Shown: positions 23,981 to 29,534 of the stretch, one piece after another
Numbering within the stretch: position 1 is the stretch's first letter
Layout: every line of letters starts with the position of its first letter
Source of the DNA: GWA2-66-18 sp964537395
GTDB taxonomy: Bacteria > Elusimicrobiota > Elusimicrobia > UBA1565 > UBA9628
DNA length: 29,534 nucleotides
Reading direction: 5' to 3'
Assembly (NCBI GenBank): GCA_964537395.1
Contig: CAZIBN010000046.1
Coordinates: forward strand, 1 to 29,534
Notes under the pieces: generated by a model
What the model was told of the DNA's origin: nothing
The model's input: the letters and a program-made list of their open reading frames with translations, nothing else
The model's database searches: none
Translations under genes and position numbers: made by a program

Positions 23981-24603
23981 GGAAGTTCATCATGGGCGTG
24001 GCCGGAGGCTCAGGCTCCGGCAAGACGACCTTCGCGCGCGCGGTCCTCGAGCAGAGCCGAGCCGCGGGAATCTCCGGGCAGATGTTCTCGCTGGACAACT
24101 ACTACCGCCCGCTGGGCCACCTGAGCCTTGAAGAGCGAAAGGTCTACAACTTCGACCACCCCCACGCGATCGATTTCGAGCTGGCTCTGGAACAGCTTCA
24201 CAGCCTGCGGGCGGGCGAGGCGATCGAGCAGCCGATCTACGACTTCAAGGCCCACACGCGCAAGCACGAGACCAAGCGCCTGGAGCCCGCGCAGATCATC
24301 GTCGTGGAGGGCCTCTACGCGCTGCACCCGAAGGAGTTCCTCGCGCTGTACGATTACAAGATCTTCGTCTCGACGGGCATCGCCACCGCGGCCCTGCGCC
24401 GCATCTCGCGCGACATCACCGAGCGCGGCCGCGACGTGGAAGGCGCCAAGCACCAGATCCTGACCACGGTGCTGCCGATGTACGAGACCTACGTCAAGCC
24501 GACCCAGCGCAACGCGCACTTCTCCATCAACTGGGAGGGCGAGGAGATCCCCGGGAAATCCACCGAGGGGCTGATCCGGATGGTGCGGGACTTTTTCCGC
24601 TAG
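23968..24603 (+). CDS. udk: Uridine kinase
   Basis: The 211-residue cytosolic kinase phosphorylates uridine or cytidine in pyrimidine salvage. The Walker A motif GGSGSGKTT is at 13-21. LDNYYRPLGHLSLEERKVYN and FDHPHAIDFEL (about 45-75) are the substrate-binding region typical of Udk. VVEGLYALHP (about 112) carries the Walker-B-like strand, and RRISRDITERGRD (about 145-157) is the lid with phosphate-binding arginines. Length is normal for the family. I chose the GTG at 23968 because it lies 6 bp past the TACGAT -10; an upstream TTG at 23953 would lie inside the promoter. The gene is convergent with the phosphoesterase gene and their stop codons abut with no gap. Confidence 0.9.
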   Translation: MSVKRKFIMGVAGGSGSGKTTFARAVLEQSRAAGISGQMFSLDNYYRPLGHLSLEERKVYNFDHPHAIDFELALEQLHSLRAGEAIEQPIYDFKAHTRKHETKRLEPAQIIVVEGLYALHPKEFLALYDYKIFVSTGIATAALRRISRDITERGRDVEGAKHQILTTVLPMYETYVKPTQRNAHFSINWEGEEIPGKSTEGLIRMVRDFFR

Positions 24604-25359
24604 TTACTGGCCGTAGGCGAGACGCAGGGCGAGATACTCAGGAAGGCCCGCGGCGCGGATCTTCTCCTGAACCGCGCCGACGTCGTAGGGCACGCGGAAG
24701 ATCCGAAAGGTCCCCTTCTCTGAGTCGTACAGGCCGCACGAGGCGCGGTTGTCCTGGTCGCGAGGCTGGCCGACCGAGCCCGGGTTGAGCGCGACGGGCC
24801 CCATGGCGCCGCCCTCCAGGCGCGGCAAAGCCTCTTCCTTGTCGTCCATGAAGCGGAAGTCGACCTTGTCCGCCTCGCCCTCCGCGTAACGGAACAGGAG
24901 CGGCATGTGGCTGTGCCCGACGAACAGCGGCCACTTGTTGACGAGCGGCACGTTGTCGCGGAACTGCAGCGGGCTCATCAGGTATTCCTCGGGCGGGTTG
25001 CGCGGCGTGCCGTGCGCCAGGGTGAAGTTCGGGGTCTCGAGCCGGGCCGTCAGGCCCTCCAGGTAGATCCGGTTCGCGTCGGACAGATGCGACCGCGTCC
25101 ACATGACGGCCGCGCGCGCGTACTGGTTGAACCACTCGAGGTCCAGGCGGTCGATCACGGCCAGATCGTGGTTGCCGCAGATGATCGAGAGGTTCTTGAG
25201 GGCGCGGATACGGTCGAGGCAGGCGTCGGGATCCGGGCCGTAGCCCACGAGATCGCCGCAGCAGATCCAGCCGTCCACCCCGAGGTCCTCGAGGTAGCCG
25301 AGGACGGCGCTCAGCGCCTCATGGTTCGAATGGACGTCGGAGAAGACCCCGTAAAGCAC
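24604..25359 (-). CDS. Calcineurin-like metallophosphoesterase
   Basis: The 251-residue protein shows the full dimetal set of the YfcE/MJ0936-like phosphoesterase family: D8 and H10 in SDVHSNHEAL, D36 in CGDLVGYGPD, GNHD at 62-65, a later His in LAHGTP, and GHSH near 148. PGSVGQPRD near the C-terminus is the family's typical Gly-Ser-Val-Gly closing motif. It should be a cytosolic hydrolase of phosphodiesters; the substrate cannot be told from sequence. The start is GTG, 8 bp after an extended -10. The gene ends directly against the uridine kinase stop with no terminator. Confidence 0.88.
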   Translation of the reverse strand: MLYGVFSDVHSNHEALSAVLGYLEDLGVDGWICCGDLVGYGPDPDACLDRIRALKNLSIICGNHDLAVIDRLDLEWFNQYARAAVMWTRSHLSDANRIYLEGLTARLETPNFTLAHGTPRNPPEEYLMSPLQFRDNVPLVNKWPLFVGHSHMPLLFRYAEGEADKVDFRFMDDKEEALPRLEGGAMGPVALNPGSVGQPRDQDNRASCGLYDSEKGTFRIFRVPYDVGAVQEKIRAAGLPEYLALRLAYGQ

Positions 25360-25367
25360 TGGCCCTC

Positions 25368-25396
25368 GTTATACCAGACCCCGGAGGCGCACGCAA
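25368..25396 (-). promoter_or_regulatory. Promoter of the metallophosphoesterase gene
   Basis: TTGCGT (25391-25396) and an extended -10, TGGTATAAC (hexamer 25368-25373), on the minus strand are 17 bp apart. The -10 ends 8 bp before the GTG start at 25359, so the leader is at most a base or two. Palindrome copy 3 begins 14 bp upstream of the -35. Confidence 0.6.
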
Positions 25397-25410
25397 GGGC
25401 GCTGAAAACA

Positions 25411-25452
25411 GTTATCCCCAACGCTTTCAACGTTGAAAGCGCTGGGGATAGC
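25411..25452. repeat. Dispersed palindrome, copy 3
   Basis: A 42-bp palindrome of the same family, from GTTATCCCC to GGGGATAGC, with the same TTTCAACGTTGAAA centre. Nineteen of 21 pairs are Watson-Crick. It lies 20 bp downstream of the smc stop and upstream of the phosphoesterase promoter. Confidence 0.85.
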
Positions 25453-25472
25453 TTGAAGCCGGCGGCGCGATT

Positions 25473-28997
<3,525 letters not shown>

Positions 28998-29068
28998 GGA
29001 ACCTCGCCGCGGCGATGTTTGTCCATCTATTGCTGTCTTTTACCGGCCAGTCGCGTTAACAGCATGAT

Positions 29069-29097
29069 AGCATAGCATTTCTCGTCGAGGAAATCAA
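29069..29097 (-). promoter_or_regulatory. Promoter of smc
   Basis: TTGATT (29092-29097) and TATGCT (29069-29074) on the minus strand are exactly 17 bp apart. They predict a leader of about 65 nt before the ATG at 28997, containing the GAGG ribosome site. Confidence 0.55.
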
Positions 29098-29137
29098 GCT
29101 TTATCGACGAGCCGCCCGTCGGGCGCTCCAGGGGCCC

Positions 29138-29166
29138 TTGACGAAATGGGCCGCGCTCTTTACGCT
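29138..29166 (+). promoter_or_regulatory. Promoter of the truncated secreted protein gene
   Basis: TTGACG (29138-29143, five of six consensus bases) and TACGCT (29161-29166) are 17 bp apart. The -10 ends 10 bp before the ATG, so the leader is only about 3-4 nt and has no Shine-Dalgarno sequence. Confidence 0.6.
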
Positions 29167-29176
29167 ATGCAAGACG

Positions 29177-29534
29177 ATGAAACCCCTCATCCTCCTCGTC
29201 GGCATGCTCGCCCTCCCCTCCGCGGCCGATTCGGCACGCGCGGAACAGGCCGAACACGCCGAATCGCCACAAGCGGACTGGCGCCGGGACGGGGTCGATG
29301 AGCGCGTGAAGGCGGCCCTGACGAGCCAAGGCTGGCGCCTCGAGGACGACGGACGCGCCCTCGACCCGAAGACCAAGGCCCCGGCCACCAAGGCCGTCCT
29401 CGATAAAGCCGTCCTCGACCTCCGCCAGGGCGCCCAGCGCGCCGCGCTCGAGACCGTCAACCTGATGCTGGCCTCCGGAAAGCCGCTGTCGCCCCAGGAC
29501 AAGGAGAAGATCGCGACCCTGTCCGCCGATCTCC
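29177..29534 (+). CDS. Secreted protein, truncated by the window end
   Basis: The frame from the ATG at 29177 stays open for 119 codons to the window end. It begins with a signal peptide (MKPLILLVGMLALPSAADSA, then RA). The mature part is charged and mostly helical (for example KAVLDKAVLDLRQGAQRAAL), with no Cys in the visible portion. I recognise no family and the C-terminus is missing. It diverges from smc, with both promoters inside the 180-bp gap. Confidence 0.65.
   Translation, partial: MKPLILLVGMLALPSAADSARAEQAEHAESPQADWRRDGVDERVKAALTSQGWRLEDDGRALDPKTKAPATKAVLDKAVLDLRQGAQRAALETVNLMLASGKPLSPQDKEKIATLSADL

Overview
This 29.5 kb window is GC-rich bacterial DNA, densely coded, with no rRNA, tRNA, CRISPR array or insertion sequence that I can see. 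The host is probably Gram-negative: there is a likely outer-membrane beta-barrel, many Sec signal peptides and an SMC condensin. The style of the large secreted proteins (signal peptide, then a long Ala/Pro/Asn linker, then several fused enzymes) is what I would expect of a high-GC Elusimicrobiota genome. That placement is inference.

Left part (1-10966): a truncated secreted polyproline protein; a 1592-residue fusion of an MFS transporter with two ATP-grasp modules, the second like carnosine synthase; a PrcB-like secreted protein; a regulatory stretch rich in inverted repeats; a ceramidase-like membrane hydrolase coupled to an unknown exported protein; an exported ClpP-like protease with a long coiled coil; a multi-zinc-ribbon protein; and a secreted protein built of eight 26-residue repeats with two Cys each.

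Middle (10963-22258): a spermidine-synthase-like methyltransferase-fold protein; a 2699-residue secreted giant combining an HExxH segment, an intact subtilisin domain, HEAT-like repeats, a second, inactive subtilisin domain, a GH13/GH77-type glycosidase and a GH133 debranching domain; an outer-membrane protein with a previously uncalled 52-residue coupled partner; and an exported protein of unknown function ended by a strong terminator.

Right part (22399-29534): a GT-C glycosyltransferase and a uridine kinase that share a 21-bp divergent promoter, a metallophosphoesterase, smc, and a truncated secreted protein.

Three themes run through the window. First, several genes have a -10 element only 5-8 bp before the start codon, which predicts leaderless mRNAs. 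Second, a 42-bp near-perfect palindrome recurs in three intergenic gaps, each between two minus-strand genes. Third, both giant fusions carry a long A-run near a domain junction, where slippage would give a shortened product.
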